A DNA stretch of 64,000 bases from Martinezella dioscoreae (GCF_009176305.1 NZ_BLAJ01000013.1:1-64000), one strand, 5' to 3'; positions 52,652 through 62,064 are shown, numbered from the stretch's first letter. Made by a program: numbers and translations. The notes: generated by a model from the sequence alone, not told the origin.

Positions 52652-53618
52652 CGCGCCGGCGCAGCCTTCGGCGCGTGCCGGATGGGCTTTCGGAAAAGCT
52701 GGCACGATAGCTACGCGAAAAGGCCGATGCCGAATTGAAACCTGTCATGGCTGCAATCTCGGCGAAGGAGGCTTTCGTCTCGATGACCTTGCGCCGCGCT
52801 GCATTGAGCCTCAACGCCAGATAATGCACATGCGGCGGCGCGCCGATGCTCTCCTGAAAAAGCGCCTGAAGATGGCGTGCACTGACACCAACACGGCGGG
52901 CGAGACGCGTGAGCACCAGCGGTTGCTCGATATGGTCCTCCATCAGGCGGATTGCCTGCGCCACGCGCGGATCGCGCATGCGCAGGCCGGCCGTCGATGG
53001 CGAAAGTTCTGCTACACTCTGCGTGCTCGCCGGCTCATAAATGAACAGGCGGCTGACCTCGAGCGCCAACGAATAGCCTTGCCGTCGCCGGATAATCTCC
53101 AGCATGAGATCGACAGTCGGCAGGGAGCCTGCCGTGGTGATCCGCTTGCCGTCGATGACGAAGCGGTCCTTGACCGCGCGCACCTGCGGATAGGCGAGCG
53201 CGAAATCGTCGTAATCCTCCCAGTGGACGGCAGCGGAGACATTATCGAGCAGGCTCGCCTCGGCAAGCAGCCACGTCCCGGACTCGATGCCGGCAACCAT
53301 CGAGCGATGGCGTGCGGTCTGCGACAATTGCATTTTCAGCGCCTGCGTGGCGTTGCGCCGCCAATTGTAACTGGCGAGCACAAAAAGTGGCGTCGCATCC
53401 GATGTCGGCCGAAAGCTTGCGCAAGCTGGCACCGGGATAAGGCTCGTCGTCTCAGCGGGAGAGCCATCCGGCGTGAAAAGCCGCCAGCGATAAAGCTCGG
53501 CTCCGGAAATGCGATTGGCCCCGCGCAGAGGTTCGATCACCGACGCGATCAAAATCAGGTTCGTCTCCGGAAGGATCAGGAGGTCAATGTCGAGTGTCTC
53601 ATTGGCCGCTGTCAGCAT
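52626..53618 (-). CDS. cdhR: GlxA-family (AraC-type) regulator, CdhR-like
   Basis: The 330-residue regulator has an N-terminal DJ-1/PfpI-like domain (IDLLILPETNLILIASVIEPLRGANR; VAGIESGTWLLAEASLLDNVSAAVHWEDYDDFALAYP, the nucleophile-elbow region with Ser in place of Cys). The C-terminal AraC domain has two helix-turn-helix units (VLTRLARRVGVSARHLQALFQESIGAPP and SFAEIAAMTGFNSASAFSRSYRASFSESPSGTRRR). The ATG at 53618 has GAGGAA 8 bases upstream; the longer frame to 53855 overlaps the divergent gene. CdhR of Pseudomonas, a member of this family, activates carnitine dehydrogenase genes. The divergent neighbours here are the same genes, which is the basis of the symbol. Confidence 0.82.
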   Translation of the reverse strand: MLTAANETLDIDLLILPETNLILIASVIEPLRGANRISGAELYRWRLFTPDGSPAETTSLIPVPACASFRPTSDATPLFVLASYNWRRNATQALKMQLSQTARHRSMVAGIESGTWLLAEASLLDNVSAAVHWEDYDDFALAYPQVRAVKDRFVIDGKRITTAGSLPTVDLMLEIIRRRQGYSLALEVSRLFIYEPASTQSVAELSPSTAGLRMRDPRVAQAIRLMEDHIEQPLVLTRLARRVGVSARHLQALFQESIGAPPHVHYLALRLNAARRKVIETKASFAEIAAMTGFNSASAFSRSYRASFSESPSGTRRRLRRRVTTAAEPT

Positions 53619-53724
53619 CCCGCATTCCTCTACGTGTTCCGAAACTGTATCGAATGCTTCCGATAATGCAAAGCATGAATGCGTCTCATGGCTCGTAATG
53701 TCCTCAATACGAGGGAGAACAAAA

Positions 53725-54627
53725 ATGCCTCTTGCGATGAACCGCGATGTCTTCATCACCTGTGCTGTCACCGGCGCCGGCGACACGGTTACCAAATCCA
53801 GCCATGTTCCGATCACTCCCAAGCAGATCGCGGACTCCGCGATCGACGCCGCCAAGGCTGGGGCGGCAGTGGTTCACTGCCATGTCCGCGATCCGGAAAC
53901 GGGCGCTGCCAGCCGCCGCAACGAACTTTATAGGGAAGTCACGGACCGCATCCGTTCCGCCGATGTCGATGTCGTGCTGAACCTGACCGCCGGCATGGGC
54001 GGCGACCTGATTTTCGGCGATGTCGAAAGTCCCCTGCCCCTGAATGCCAAGGGCACCGATATGGCCGGCGCCACCGAGCGCGTCAGCCACGTGGCCGAAT
54101 GCCTGCCTGAAATCTGCACGCTCGATTGCGGCACGATGAACTTCAATCTTGGCGACTACGTCATGACCAACACGCCCTCGATGCTGCGGGCCATGGCGAA
54201 GAAGATGACCGATCTCGGCGTGCGCCCGGAGATCGAGGCCTTCGATACCGGTCATCTCTGGTTCGCCAAGCAGCTTGCCGAGGAGGGCTTGATCGAGGAT
54301 CCGGTCCTCATCCAGCTCTGCATGGGCATCCCTTGGGGGGCGCCCGATGACCTCAACACCTTTATGGCGATGGTCAATAACGTTCCCAAAAGCTGGACCT
54401 TCTCGGCCTTTTCCATTGGTCGCAACGCCATGGCCTATCCGGCAGCGGCGATCCTTGCCGGCGGCAATGTCCGCGTCGGCCTCGAAGACAATCTCTACGC
54501 CGGCAAGGGCATGCTCGCGACCAACGCGCAGCTCGTCGAAAAGGCGGTGCAGGTGGTCGAAGGCATGGGTGCGCGCATCATCGGCCCTGAAGATGTCCGC
54601 AAGAAGCTGAAACTGACGAAGCGCTGA
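53725..54627 (+). CDS. cdhC: Beta-keto acid cleavage enzyme (3-dehydrocarnitine type)
   Basis: The 300-residue BKACE (DUF849) TIM barrel has the zinc-binding His pair in AAVVHCHVRDPETGAASR and LNLTAGMGGDLIF. It also has CTLDCGTMNF, EAFDTGHLWFAKQLAEEG and NVRVGLEDNLYAGKGMLATNAQLVEKA. The family condenses a 3-keto acid with acetyl-CoA to give acetoacetate and a new acyl-CoA. With a carnitine dehydrogenase next door the substrate is 3-dehydrocarnitine, giving betainyl-CoA and acetoacetate. GAGGGAG lies 8 bases before the ATG at 53725. The gene is divergent from cdhR and 7 bases before the dehydrogenase gene. Confidence 0.9.
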   Translation: MPLAMNRDVFITCAVTGAGDTVTKSSHVPITPKQIADSAIDAAKAGAAVVHCHVRDPETGAASRRNELYREVTDRIRSADVDVVLNLTAGMGGDLIFGDVESPLPLNAKGTDMAGATERVSHVAECLPEICTLDCGTMNFNLGDYVMTNTPSMLRAMAKKMTDLGVRPEIEAFDTGHLWFAKQLAEEGLIEDPVLIQLCMGIPWGAPDDLNTFMAMVNNVPKSWTFSAFSIGRNAMAYPAAAILAGGNVRVGLEDNLYAGKGMLATNAQLVEKAVQVVEGMGARIIGPEDVRKKLKLTKR

Positions 54628-54634
54628 GGCCACG

Positions 54635-56125
54635 ATGACCAAGATCAACAAGGCGGCCTGTATCGGCGGCGGCGTGATAGGCGGCGGATGGATCGCCCGC
54701 TTCCTGCTGGCAGGCATCGATGTGGATGTCTACGACCCGCATCCTGAGGCAACCCGCATCGTCGGCGAAGTTCTTGATAACGCCGAAAAGGCCTATGCGA
54801 TGCTGACCGGTGCCCCGCTTCCGCCGCGCGGCAAGCTTGCGTTTAAGGAGACGCTGGAAGCAGCTGTCGAGGGCGCCGACTGGATCCAGGAAAGCGTGCC
54901 CGAGCGGCTGGATCTCAAGCGCAACGTGCTGAGGCAGATCGATGCGGCCGCAAAGCCCGATGCGCTGATCGGCTCATCCACTTCGGGGCTGCTACCGACC
55001 GACCTGCAACGCGACATGCGTCATCCTGAGCGCCTGTTCGTCGCTCACCCCTATAATCCCGTCTATCTGCTGCCTCTCGTCGAAATCGTCGGTGGCGAAA
55101 AGACCAGTGCAGCGACGATCAAGGCGGCGATGGACCGCCTGCCGCCCATCGGCATGAGGGGTGTGCATATCGCCAAGGAGATCGAGGCTTTCGTCGGCGA
55201 CCGACTGCTGGAAGCGCTCTGGCGCGAGGCCTTGTGGCTGATCAAGGACGATATCTGCACCGTCGAGACCTTGGACGATGTGATTCGCTATTCCTTCGGT
55301 CTGCGCTGGGCGCAGATGGGCCTGTTCCAGACCTATCGCATCGCCGGCGGCGAGGCGGGCATGCGGCATTTCCTCGCGCAGTTCGGCCCTGCCCTGCAGT
55401 GGAATTGGACGAAGCTCATGGACGTCGTCGATCTCGACGACGCACTTGTCGAAAAGATCGGTCAGCAGTCGGACGACCAGGCCGATGGCCTATCGATCCG
55501 CGAACTCGAGCGCATCCGCGACGAGAACCTGGTCGGCATTCTCCAGAGCCTGAAAGGCGGCCATGGCGGCAAGGGCTGGGGCGCAGGCAAGTTGCTGAAG
55601 GATTTCGAACAGCAGCTTTGGGCCGCAGGTGGCGGAGCGAAGCAGGGGCTGGACATTACCAAGCCGCTGCGCCTGATCGATACCAAGGTCAGCCCGGCCT
55701 GGGTCGACTATAACGGCCATATGACCGAGCATCGCTACCTGCAGGTGTTCGGCGATACGTCGGATGCACTTTTGCGCCTGATCGGTGTCGATCTCGATTA
55801 TGTTGAGCGCGGCCATAGCTACTACACGGTAGAGACTCATATCCGCCATCTCGGCGAGGCCAAGCTCGGACAGGCCATCCATTCGACGGCGCAGATCCTC
55901 GCATCCGACGAAAAGCGGCTGCATGTGTTCCACGCGCTGCACGACAGCGCCAGCGGCGAAATAATCGCTACGGCGGAACAAATGCTGCTGCATGTCGACG
56001 CGAAAGCAAGCAAAGCCGTTGCCGCACCGGAGGAGGTGCTTGCGAAGCTGAGGCCGATTTCTGCCGCGCATGCAGCCTTGGCCATGCCGGAGGGAGCCGG
56101 CCGTCATGTGGGACAAAAACGCTAG
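54635..56125 (+). CDS. cdhAB: L-carnitine 3-dehydrogenase fused to a betainyl-CoA thioesterase
   Basis: The 496-residue fusion has residues 1 to about 320 as a 3-hydroxyacyl-CoA-dehydrogenase-like L-carnitine dehydrogenase. This part has NAD loop AACIGGGVIGGGWIARFL, SSTSGLLPTDLQ, VAHPYNPVYLLPLVEIVGG (catalytic His in AHPYNP) and GLRWAQMGLFQTYRIAGGEAG. Residues about 345-475 form a hotdog thioesterase (SPAWVDYNGHMTEHRYLQVFGDTSDALLRLIG, with the DYNGHM motif of the 4HBT type). Together they oxidise carnitine to 3-dehydrocarnitine and later hydrolyse betainyl-CoA to glycine betaine, with BKACE acting between. This fusion is known from rhizobia, while pseudomonads have separate cdhA and cdhB. It lies 7 bases after the BKACE gene. 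Confidence 0.92.
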   Translation: MTKINKAACIGGGVIGGGWIARFLLAGIDVDVYDPHPEATRIVGEVLDNAEKAYAMLTGAPLPPRGKLAFKETLEAAVEGADWIQESVPERLDLKRNVLRQIDAAAKPDALIGSSTSGLLPTDLQRDMRHPERLFVAHPYNPVYLLPLVEIVGGEKTSAATIKAAMDRLPPIGMRGVHIAKEIEAFVGDRLLEALWREALWLIKDDICTVETLDDVIRYSFGLRWAQMGLFQTYRIAGGEAGMRHFLAQFGPALQWNWTKLMDVVDLDDALVEKIGQQSDDQADGLSIRELERIRDENLVGILQSLKGGHGGKGWGAGKLLKDFEQQLWAAGGGAKQGLDITKPLRLIDTKVSPAWVDYNGHMTEHRYLQVFGDTSDALLRLIGVDLDYVERGHSYYTVETHIRHLGEAKLGQAIHSTAQILASDEKRLHVFHALHDSASGEIIATAEQMLLHVDAKASKAVAAPEEVLAKLRPISAAHAALAMPEGAGRHVGQKR

Positions 56126-56137
56126 GAGGAAGCAATC

Positions 56138-57298
56138 GTGAATTTCGGGCTCAGCGAAGAACAGGAGATGATCGTCAAGACGGTCAGGGACTTCGTCGAG
56201 ACGGAGATCTATCCACACGAAAACGAGGTCGAGCGCACCGGCTTCGTGCCGCCCGATCTTGGGCTGGAAATCAAGCGCAAATGCATCGAGCTGGGCTTCT
56301 ATGCCTGCAATTTCCCGGAGGAGGTCGGAGGCGCCGGGCTCGATCACGTCACCTTCACGCTCGTTGAACGTGAGCTCGGCCGCGGCTCAATGGGACTTAC
56401 GGTCTTCTTCGGACGCCCATCCGGCATCCTGATGGCCTGCGAGGGCGAGCAGCGCGAGCGTTACCTCTTGCCGGCGGTGCGCGGGGAAAGGGTCGATGCA
56501 CTCGCGATCACCGAACCGGACGCCGGCTCCGACATGCGCGGCATGAAATGCGCGGCAAGGCAGGATGGTGACGATTTCGTGCTCAACGGCACGAAGCATT
56601 TCATCTCGCATGCCGATGTCGCCGATTTCGTCATCGTTTTTGCTGCCACCGGCGAGGAGGATACCCATCGAGGCGTCAAGAAGAAGATTACGGCCTTCCT
56701 GGTCGATCGCGGCACGCCGGGCTTCGAGATCGTCAAAGGCTATGACTCGGTCTCCCATCGCGGCTATCACAACTGCATCCTGAATTTCACCGATTGCCGC
56801 CTGCCGAAGTCTCAGGTGCTCGGGGAAGTGCATCGCGGCTTCGATCTCGCCAACCAGTGGCTCTACGGAACCCGCCTGACGGTTGCCGCCACCTGCGTCG
56901 GCCGGGCGCGCCGTGTCTTCGATCTGGCCCTGCCCTATGCGGCCGAGCGCAAGCAATTCGGCAAGCCGATCGGCGCCAATCAGGGCGTGTCGTTCAAGCT
57001 CGCCGACATGATCACCGAGATCGACGCAGCCGATCTGCTCACGCTGTCGGCCGCCTGGAAGCTCGATGCTGGCATCCCGGCCAACCGCGAGATTGCCTCG
57101 GCCAAGCTCTATGCGTCGGAAATGCTTGCCCACGTCACCGACGAGGCAATCCAGATCTTTGGCGGCATGGGATTGATGGACGATCTGCCGCTTGCCCGCT
57201 TCTGGCGCGACGCCCGCGTCGAGCGTATCTGGGACGGGACTTCGGAAATCCAGCGGCACATTATCAGCCGCGACCTGCTTCGGCCGTTCGGAGCATGA
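56138..57298 (+). CDS. Acyl-CoA dehydrogenase, candidate gamma-butyrobetainyl-CoA dehydrogenase
   Basis: The 386-residue FAD enzyme of the acyl-CoA dehydrogenase family has AITEPDAGSDMRGMKCAARQDGDDFVLNGTKHFISHADVADF (flavin and substrate loop). It also has RIPVSQVLG-type text (CRLPKSQVLGEVHRGFDLA), FGKPIGANQGVSFKLADM, and the C-terminal QIFGGMGLMDDLPLARFWRDARVERIWDGTSEIQR. In that last motif the catalytic Glu of medium-chain-type enzymes (YEGT) is Asp (WDGT), as in several related dehydrogenases. It starts with GTG at 56138, with AGGAGG 8 bases upstream. Placed with a CoA ligase and a CaiD-like hydratase, it probably makes crotonobetainyl-CoA from gamma-butyrobetainyl-CoA. Confidence 0.85.
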   Translation: MNFGLSEEQEMIVKTVRDFVETEIYPHENEVERTGFVPPDLGLEIKRKCIELGFYACNFPEEVGGAGLDHVTFTLVERELGRGSMGLTVFFGRPSGILMACEGEQRERYLLPAVRGERVDALAITEPDAGSDMRGMKCAARQDGDDFVLNGTKHFISHADVADFVIVFAATGEEDTHRGVKKKITAFLVDRGTPGFEIVKGYDSVSHRGYHNCILNFTDCRLPKSQVLGEVHRGFDLANQWLYGTRLTVAATCVGRARRVFDLALPYAAERKQFGKPIGANQGVSFKLADMITEIDAADLLTLSAAWKLDAGIPANREIASAKLYASEMLAHVTDEAIQIFGGMGLMDDLPLARFWRDARVERIWDGTSEIQRHIISRDLLRPFGA

Positions 57299-57302
57299 GC
57301 CC

Positions 57303-59360
57303 ATGACCCAGCGTTCGCTCGACCGCCTGATCCGACCCAAAACGATCGCCGTCTTCGGCGGCAGAGAGGCACGGCGCGTCATCGAGCAATGCGACCGCAT
57401 GGGATTTGCCGGCGAGATATGGCCGGTGCATCCGACACAGGAAAGCGTGCTTGGCCGCCGCTGCTATCGCTCGGTCGCCGACCTGCCTGACGCGCCGGAC
57501 GCCGCCTTCGTTGGCGTTAACAGGGCGCTTACCGTCGATATCGTGAGGGAGCTCTCCTCCAGAGGCGCCGGCGGCGCCGTCTGCTATGCCTCAGGCTTCA
57601 GCGAGGCGGTTGCGGAACTGGCAGACGGGGCGGATCTGCAGCGCGCGCTCGTTGAAGCTGCCGGCACCATGCCCATCGTCGGGCCGAACTGCTACGGCAT
57701 GATCAACGGGTTGGACGGCGCCCTGCTCTGGCCCGATCAGCATGGCATTGTCAGAACCGAGCGCGGCGTGGCGATCCTCACCCAGTCCTCCAATATCGCC
57801 ATCAATCTCAGCATGCAGAGGCGCGGCCTGCCCATCAGCTATCTGATGACGGCGGGCAACCAGGCGCAGACAGGCCTGTCGGACCTTGCCGGGGCCGTCC
57901 TTGAAGACCCGCGTGTCACGGCCGTCGGCCTGCATATCGAAGGCTTCGGCGATATAAGGGCGCTGGAAGGGCTCGCCATGCGCGCCAGAGAGCTGAAGAA
58001 GCCCATTGTCGCACTAAAAGTCGGCAAATCCGAACAGGCTCAACGCGCCACCGTTTCGCACACCGCCTCACTTGTTGGCAGCGATGCAGTGGCCGACGCC
58101 GTTCTCGACCGCCTCGGCATCGGCCGCGTTTCGACGCTGCCGGAGCTGATCGAGACGTTGAAACTCCTGCATGTCGCCGGCCCGCTCGAGAGCAACGCGA
58201 TCTCGTCGATGAGCTGTTCGGGAGGCGAGGCGTCGCTGATGGCGGATGCTGCCGTTGGCCGCAACGTCGAATTCCGTGCCCTGAAACCCGAACAGCTACC
58301 CGCCTTGCGCGCGAGCCTCGGCCAGATGGTGACGCTTTCCAATCCGCTCGACTATCACACCTTCGTCTGGGGCGATCTGGGCCAGCAGACAGAGGCTTTC
58401 AGCGCCATGTTCGCGGGCGACTATGCCCTCAATATGCTCGTGCTTGACTTCCCGCGCGAGGATCGCTGCGATGGCGCGGACTGGATGATTACAGTTGCGG
58501 CGGTTGCCGCGGCCGCGAAGCGGACGGGTGCCCGCGCCGGCATTCTGGCGACCTTGCCCGAAAACATGCCGGAGGCGATCGCACAGCGGCTGATCGAAAG
58601 CGGCATCGTGCCGCTCTGCGGCATCAGTGAGGCGTTAGTGGCGGCGGATATCGCCGGCGGCATTGCCAAGGCCTGGAATAGGCCACAGTCATTGCCGCTC
58701 CTTAACGCCTCCATTGCCGAAGGCGAGGTCGAGACCCTAAGCGAAGCCGCCGCCAAGGCAGAGCTTGCCGCTGCGGGCCTCACCGTCCCACTAGGCAGGA
58801 CCGCCGCCACGGCGAGCGAAGCGGCCGATTGGGCGGAACAACTCGGTTTTCCGGTGGCGCTCAAGGCGCTCGGCGTCGAGCACAAGTCTGATGTCGGCGC
58901 GGTTAAGCTCAACCTATGGGATAGGAATGCCGTCAGAGACGCAGCGGAAGGCATGGCCGGTCTCTCACACGGATTCCTTGTCGAGCGGATGATCGATCGC
59001 CCTATCGCGGAGCTGATCGTTGGCGCGGTCCGCGATCCGGTCGTCGGCCTGACACTAACCGTTGGCGCGGGCGGAGTTCTCGTGGAATTGCTTGAGGATT
59101 CCGTCGTTTTGCCACTCCCCATAACAAAAGCCGAGGTTCTCGAGCGGATTTCACGCCTGAAGGTCCGGAAACTGATTGAAGGCTATCGCGGCAACGCAGG
59201 CAGCAGCCTTGAAATCGTTGCTGACGCCGTCCTATCAGCGGCAGAATATGTCGTAACGAACGCCGCACATCTTGAAGAACTAGACATTAATCCATTGATG
59301 GTTCTAGCAGAATCTCGGGGCGCCATTGCGGCGGATGCCCTCATCCGGCGAAGGAGGTAG
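57303..59360 (+). CDS. ADP-forming acyl-CoA ligase (fused alpha-beta), candidate butyrobetaine/carnitine CoA ligase
   Basis: The 685-residue protein of the acetate-CoA ligase (ADP-forming) superfamily has its CoA-binding domain at about 5-135 (RLIRPKTIAVFGGREARRVIEQCDRMGFAGEIWPVHP). Two flavodoxin-like ligase domains follow (GPNCYGMINGLDGALLWPDQ, ILTQSSNIAINLSMQRRGLPISYLMTAGNQAQTGLSDL and ISSMSCSGGEASLMADAAVG). The C-terminal ATP-grasp domain starts at about 490 (LGFPVALKALGVEHKSDVGAVKLNL, LDINPLMVLAE). The usual phosphohistidine position after GNQ is Ala/Gln, so the phosphorelay His may be elsewhere. The ATG at 57303 follows the dehydrogenase stop by 4 bases. It replaces the AMP-forming CaiC of enterobacteria in this pathway. 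Confidence 0.85.
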   Translation: MTQRSLDRLIRPKTIAVFGGREARRVIEQCDRMGFAGEIWPVHPTQESVLGRRCYRSVADLPDAPDAAFVGVNRALTVDIVRELSSRGAGGAVCYASGFSEAVAELADGADLQRALVEAAGTMPIVGPNCYGMINGLDGALLWPDQHGIVRTERGVAILTQSSNIAINLSMQRRGLPISYLMTAGNQAQTGLSDLAGAVLEDPRVTAVGLHIEGFGDIRALEGLAMRARELKKPIVALKVGKSEQAQRATVSHTASLVGSDAVADAVLDRLGIGRVSTLPELIETLKLLHVAGPLESNAISSMSCSGGEASLMADAAVGRNVEFRALKPEQLPALRASLGQMVTLSNPLDYHTFVWGDLGQQTEAFSAMFAGDYALNMLVLDFPREDRCDGADWMITVAAVAAAAKRTGARAGILATLPENMPEAIAQRLIESGIVPLCGISEALVAADIAGGIAKAWNRPQSLPLLNASIAEGEVETLSEAAAKAELAAAGLTVPLGRTAATASEAADWAEQLGFPVALKALGVEHKSDVGAVKLNLWDRNAVRDAAEGMAGLSHGFLVERMIDRPIAELIVGAVRDPVVGLTLTVGAGGVLVELLEDSVVLPLPITKAEVLERISRLKVRKLIEGYRGNAGSSLEIVADAVLSAAEYVVTNAAHLEELDINPLMVLAESRGAIAADALIRRRR

Positions 59361-59366
59361 CGGAAG

Positions 59367-60149
59367 TTGCAAGACCCCATTCGAACCCGCTCCGAAGACG
59401 GCATTCTTGAGGTCATCATCGACCGGCCCAAGGCGAACTCCATCGACCTGGCGACCAGCCGCAAGATGGGCTTGATCTTTCGCGACTTCCGCGACAACCC
59501 GGATCTGCGCGTCGCCATCGTGACCGGCGCCGGCGAGAAATTCTTTTCCGCGGGCTGGGATTTGAAAGCGGCCGCCGCCGGCGATGCCGTCGACGGGGAT
59601 TATGGCGTCGGCGGCTTCGGTGGCCTCCAGGAGCTGCGTGATCTCAACAAGCCGATCATCTGCGCCGTCAACGGCATCTGTTGCGGCGGCGGGCTGGAAA
59701 TCGCGCTGTCGACCGATCTGATCATCGCCGCCTCGCACGCGACCTTCGCTTTGCCGGAAATTCGCTCTGGCACCGTCGCCGATGCGGCATCGATCAAGCT
59801 TCCGAAGCGCATCCCCTATCATATCGCCATGGACATGCTGCTGACCGGCCGGTGGCTCAATGTCGAAGAGGCGCACCGCTGGGGCTTCGTCAACGAGATC
59901 GTCATGGCCGACAAGCTGATGGACAGGGCCTGGGAGCTCGCCCGCCTGCTCGCAAGCGGTCCGCCGCTCGTCTACGCAGCGATCAAGGAAATCGTTCGTG
60001 AAGCGGAGGGTTCGACGTTTCAGACTGCCATGAACAAGATCACCAAACGGCAGTTTGCAACGGTCGACATCCTCTATTCGAGCGAAGATCAATTGGAAGG
60101 CGCACGGGCTTTCGCAGAGAAGCGAGCCCCCATCTGGAAAGGAAGGTAG
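59367..60149 (+). CDS. Enoyl-CoA hydratase, CaiD-like (crotonobetainyl-CoA hydratase)
   Basis: The 260-residue crotonase-fold enzyme has the CoA/oxyanion loop GAGEKFFSAGWDLKAAAAGDA and the second oxyanion strand AVNGICCGGGLEIALSTDLIIAASHATFALPEI. The latter has both catalytic Glu residues (LEIA and PEIRSG). LLTGRWLNVEEAHRWGFVNEIV follows. The SAGWDLKA segment and following GD-rich loop are as in E. coli CaiD. It starts with TTG at 59367, but AAGGAGG lies 9 bases upstream, and there is no better start. With the ligase and dehydrogenase it would hydrate crotonobetainyl-CoA to carnitinyl-CoA. Confidence 0.86.
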   Translation: MQDPIRTRSEDGILEVIIDRPKANSIDLATSRKMGLIFRDFRDNPDLRVAIVTGAGEKFFSAGWDLKAAAAGDAVDGDYGVGGFGGLQELRDLNKPIICAVNGICCGGGLEIALSTDLIIAASHATFALPEIRSGTVADAASIKLPKRIPYHIAMDMLLTGRWLNVEEAHRWGFVNEIVMADKLMDRAWELARLLASGPPLVYAAIKEIVREAEGSTFQTAMNKITKRQFATVDILYSSEDQLEGARAFAEKRAPIWKGR

Positions 60150-60277
60150 GAGGCGGCAGCAACCGCTGAATTTCCCGCATGCTCGCGGGGCAACAGGCTT
60201 CAGGCGGAAGAGGAACCGTGACCTGAAGTGGCTTGCTCGGGAGCTTTGTCAACACGGCAAGAAGAAGGAACAGGGGA

Positions 60278-61867
60278 ATGAACGATTATACGAAATATCT
60301 GACCAGCCGCGTTACCGCCGGCGGGCTTAGCCGCCGCGAATTCATGGGACGCGCAATGGCCGCGGGCGTGACTTTGACGCTCGCCGACAAGCTCTTTACC
60401 GAAAGTGCAATGGCAGCCGAACCGAAGCGCGGCGGCCATCTGAAGCTTGGCCTTGAAGGCGGTGCTGCAACCGATTCCAAGGATCCGGCAAAATTCCTGT
60501 CACAGGTCATGTTCTGCATCGGCCGCTGCTGGGGCGACATGCTGGTGGAATCTCACCCGCTGACAGGCGCCGCCGTTCCCTCGCTCGCTGAATCCTGGGA
60601 GCCGTCGAAGGATGCCGCCACCTGGACCTTCAAGATCCGCAAGGGCGTGAAATTCCACAACGGCAAGGACCTGACGATCGACGACGTCGTCGCCACGCTC
60701 AAGCGCCATACGGATGCGAAATCGGAATCCGGCGCGCTGGGCGTCATGAAGTCGATCAAGGAGATCAAGGCCGATGGCGACAATCTCATCCTGACGCTGA
60801 CCGAAGGCAACGCCGACATGCCGTTGCTTCTGACCGACTATCACCTCGTTATCCAGCCGAATGGCGGTTATGACGATCCCCTCGCCTCGATCGGCACCGG
60901 CCCTTACAAGCAGGTCAGCTTCGAGCCCGGCGTACGCGCCACCTTCGAGCGCAACAAGGACGACTGGCGTACCGACCGCGGCTTCGTCGACAGTGTCGAA
61001 ATCATCTGCATGAACGATGCGACGGCTCGCATCGCCGCGCTCTCATCCGGCCAAGTCCATTACATCAACCGTGTCGATCCGAAGACCGTGGATCTTCTCA
61101 AGCGTGCGCCGAACGTCGAAATCCTGGCCACCGCCGGCCGCGGCCATTACGTCTTCATCATGCATTGCGACAAGGCGCCCTTCGACAACAACGACCTGCG
61201 CCTGGCACTGAAATACGCCATGGACCGCGAGACGATGGTCAAGAAGATTCTTGGCGGCTACGGCAAGGTCGGCAACGACTTCCCGATCAACGGCACCTAT
61301 GCGCTCTTCCCCGAAGGCATCGAGCAGCGCAAATATGATCCCGACAAGGCCGCCTTCCACTACAAAAAGTCTGGCCATAGCGGTTCGGTCTTGCTGCGCA
61401 CCTCCGAAGTCGCCTTCCCCGGCGCCGTCGATGCCGCAGTTCTCTATCAGGAAAGCTGCAAGAAGGCGGGGATCAATATCGAGGTCAAGCGCGAGCCGGG
61501 CGACGGATACTGGACGAACGTCTGGAACGTCCAGCCCTTTTCCACCTCCTACTGGGGCGGGCGGCCGACGCAGGACCAGATGTATTCCACCGCCTATCTC
61601 TCGACGGCGGACTGGAACGACACGCGCTTCAAGCGCCCCGACTTCGACAAACTCCTGCTTCAGGCCCGCTCCGAACTGGACGAAGCCAAGCGCAAGGAGC
61701 TCTATCGCGCCATGGCAATGATGGTGCGCGACGAAGGCGGCGTCATCCTGCCGATGTTCAACGATTTCGTGAATGCCTCCACCAAGCAGGTGAAGGGCTA
61801 TGTCCACGATATCGGCAATGACATGTCGAACGGCTATGTCGCGACCCGCGTCTGGCTGGACGCTTGA
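60278..61867 (+). CDS. Peptide/nickel-type ABC transporter, Tat-exported binding protein
   Basis: The 529-residue family 5 solute-binding protein has a twin-arginine signal, LSRREFMGRAMAAGVTLTLA, cleaved near SAMAA-EPKRGG. The mature protein has GAAVPSLAESWEPSKDAATWTFKIRKGVKFHNGKDLTIDDVVATLKRH and PYKQVSFEPGVRATFERNKD, then VHYINRVDPK, the usual family order. AGGGGA stands before the ATG. It is followed by two permease genes and an ATPase gene of the Dpp type. Its place directly after the carnitine genes suggests uptake of carnitine, butyrobetaine or a related compound, but family 5 proteins bind very diverse ligands. Confidence 0.93.
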   Translation: MNDYTKYLTSRVTAGGLSRREFMGRAMAAGVTLTLADKLFTESAMAAEPKRGGHLKLGLEGGAATDSKDPAKFLSQVMFCIGRCWGDMLVESHPLTGAAVPSLAESWEPSKDAATWTFKIRKGVKFHNGKDLTIDDVVATLKRHTDAKSESGALGVMKSIKEIKADGDNLILTLTEGNADMPLLLTDYHLVIQPNGGYDDPLASIGTGPYKQVSFEPGVRATFERNKDDWRTDRGFVDSVEIICMNDATARIAALSSGQVHYINRVDPKTVDLLKRAPNVEILATAGRGHYVFIMHCDKAPFDNNDLRLALKYAMDRETMVKKILGGYGKVGNDFPINGTYALFPEGIEQRKYDPDKAAFHYKKSGHSGSVLLRTSEVAFPGAVDAAVLYQESCKKAGINIEVKREPGDGYWTNVWNVQPFSTSYWGGRPTQDQMYSTAYLSTADWNDTRFKRPDFDKLLLQARSELDEAKRKELYRAMAMMVRDEGGVILPMFNDFVNASTKQVKGYVHDIGNDMSNGYVATRVWLDA

Positions 61868-61909
61868 TGCCTGAAGCGGGCGAGAACGCCCTGATCTCCA
61901 ACGCAGCCG

Positions 61910-61934
61910 GGACCGCGAAAGCCTTTCGCGGTCC
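61910..61934 (+). other. Strong intercistronic stem-loop after the binding-protein gene
   Basis: GGACCGCGAAA and TTTCGCGGTCC pair perfectly over 11 bp around a GCC loop. The next bases (TCCCGACG) are not a T-run, so RNA stabilisation or partial termination is likelier than full termination. Confidence 0.6.
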
Positions 61935-62064
61935 TCCCGACGTTTCAGGCAATTTCAGGAAAATGCGCAGCTGTTTTCCATTCGGAATTGCGTAAAACAA
62001 CAAGAGAGAGCGGCACAGCGATTCCTGTAAAACATGGAACCGCTCTCAGTGCGAGGCATCGGCC

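Noticed and set aside
53704..54717. Minus-strand ORF of 337 codons
   Set aside because: It is antisense to the BKACE gene.
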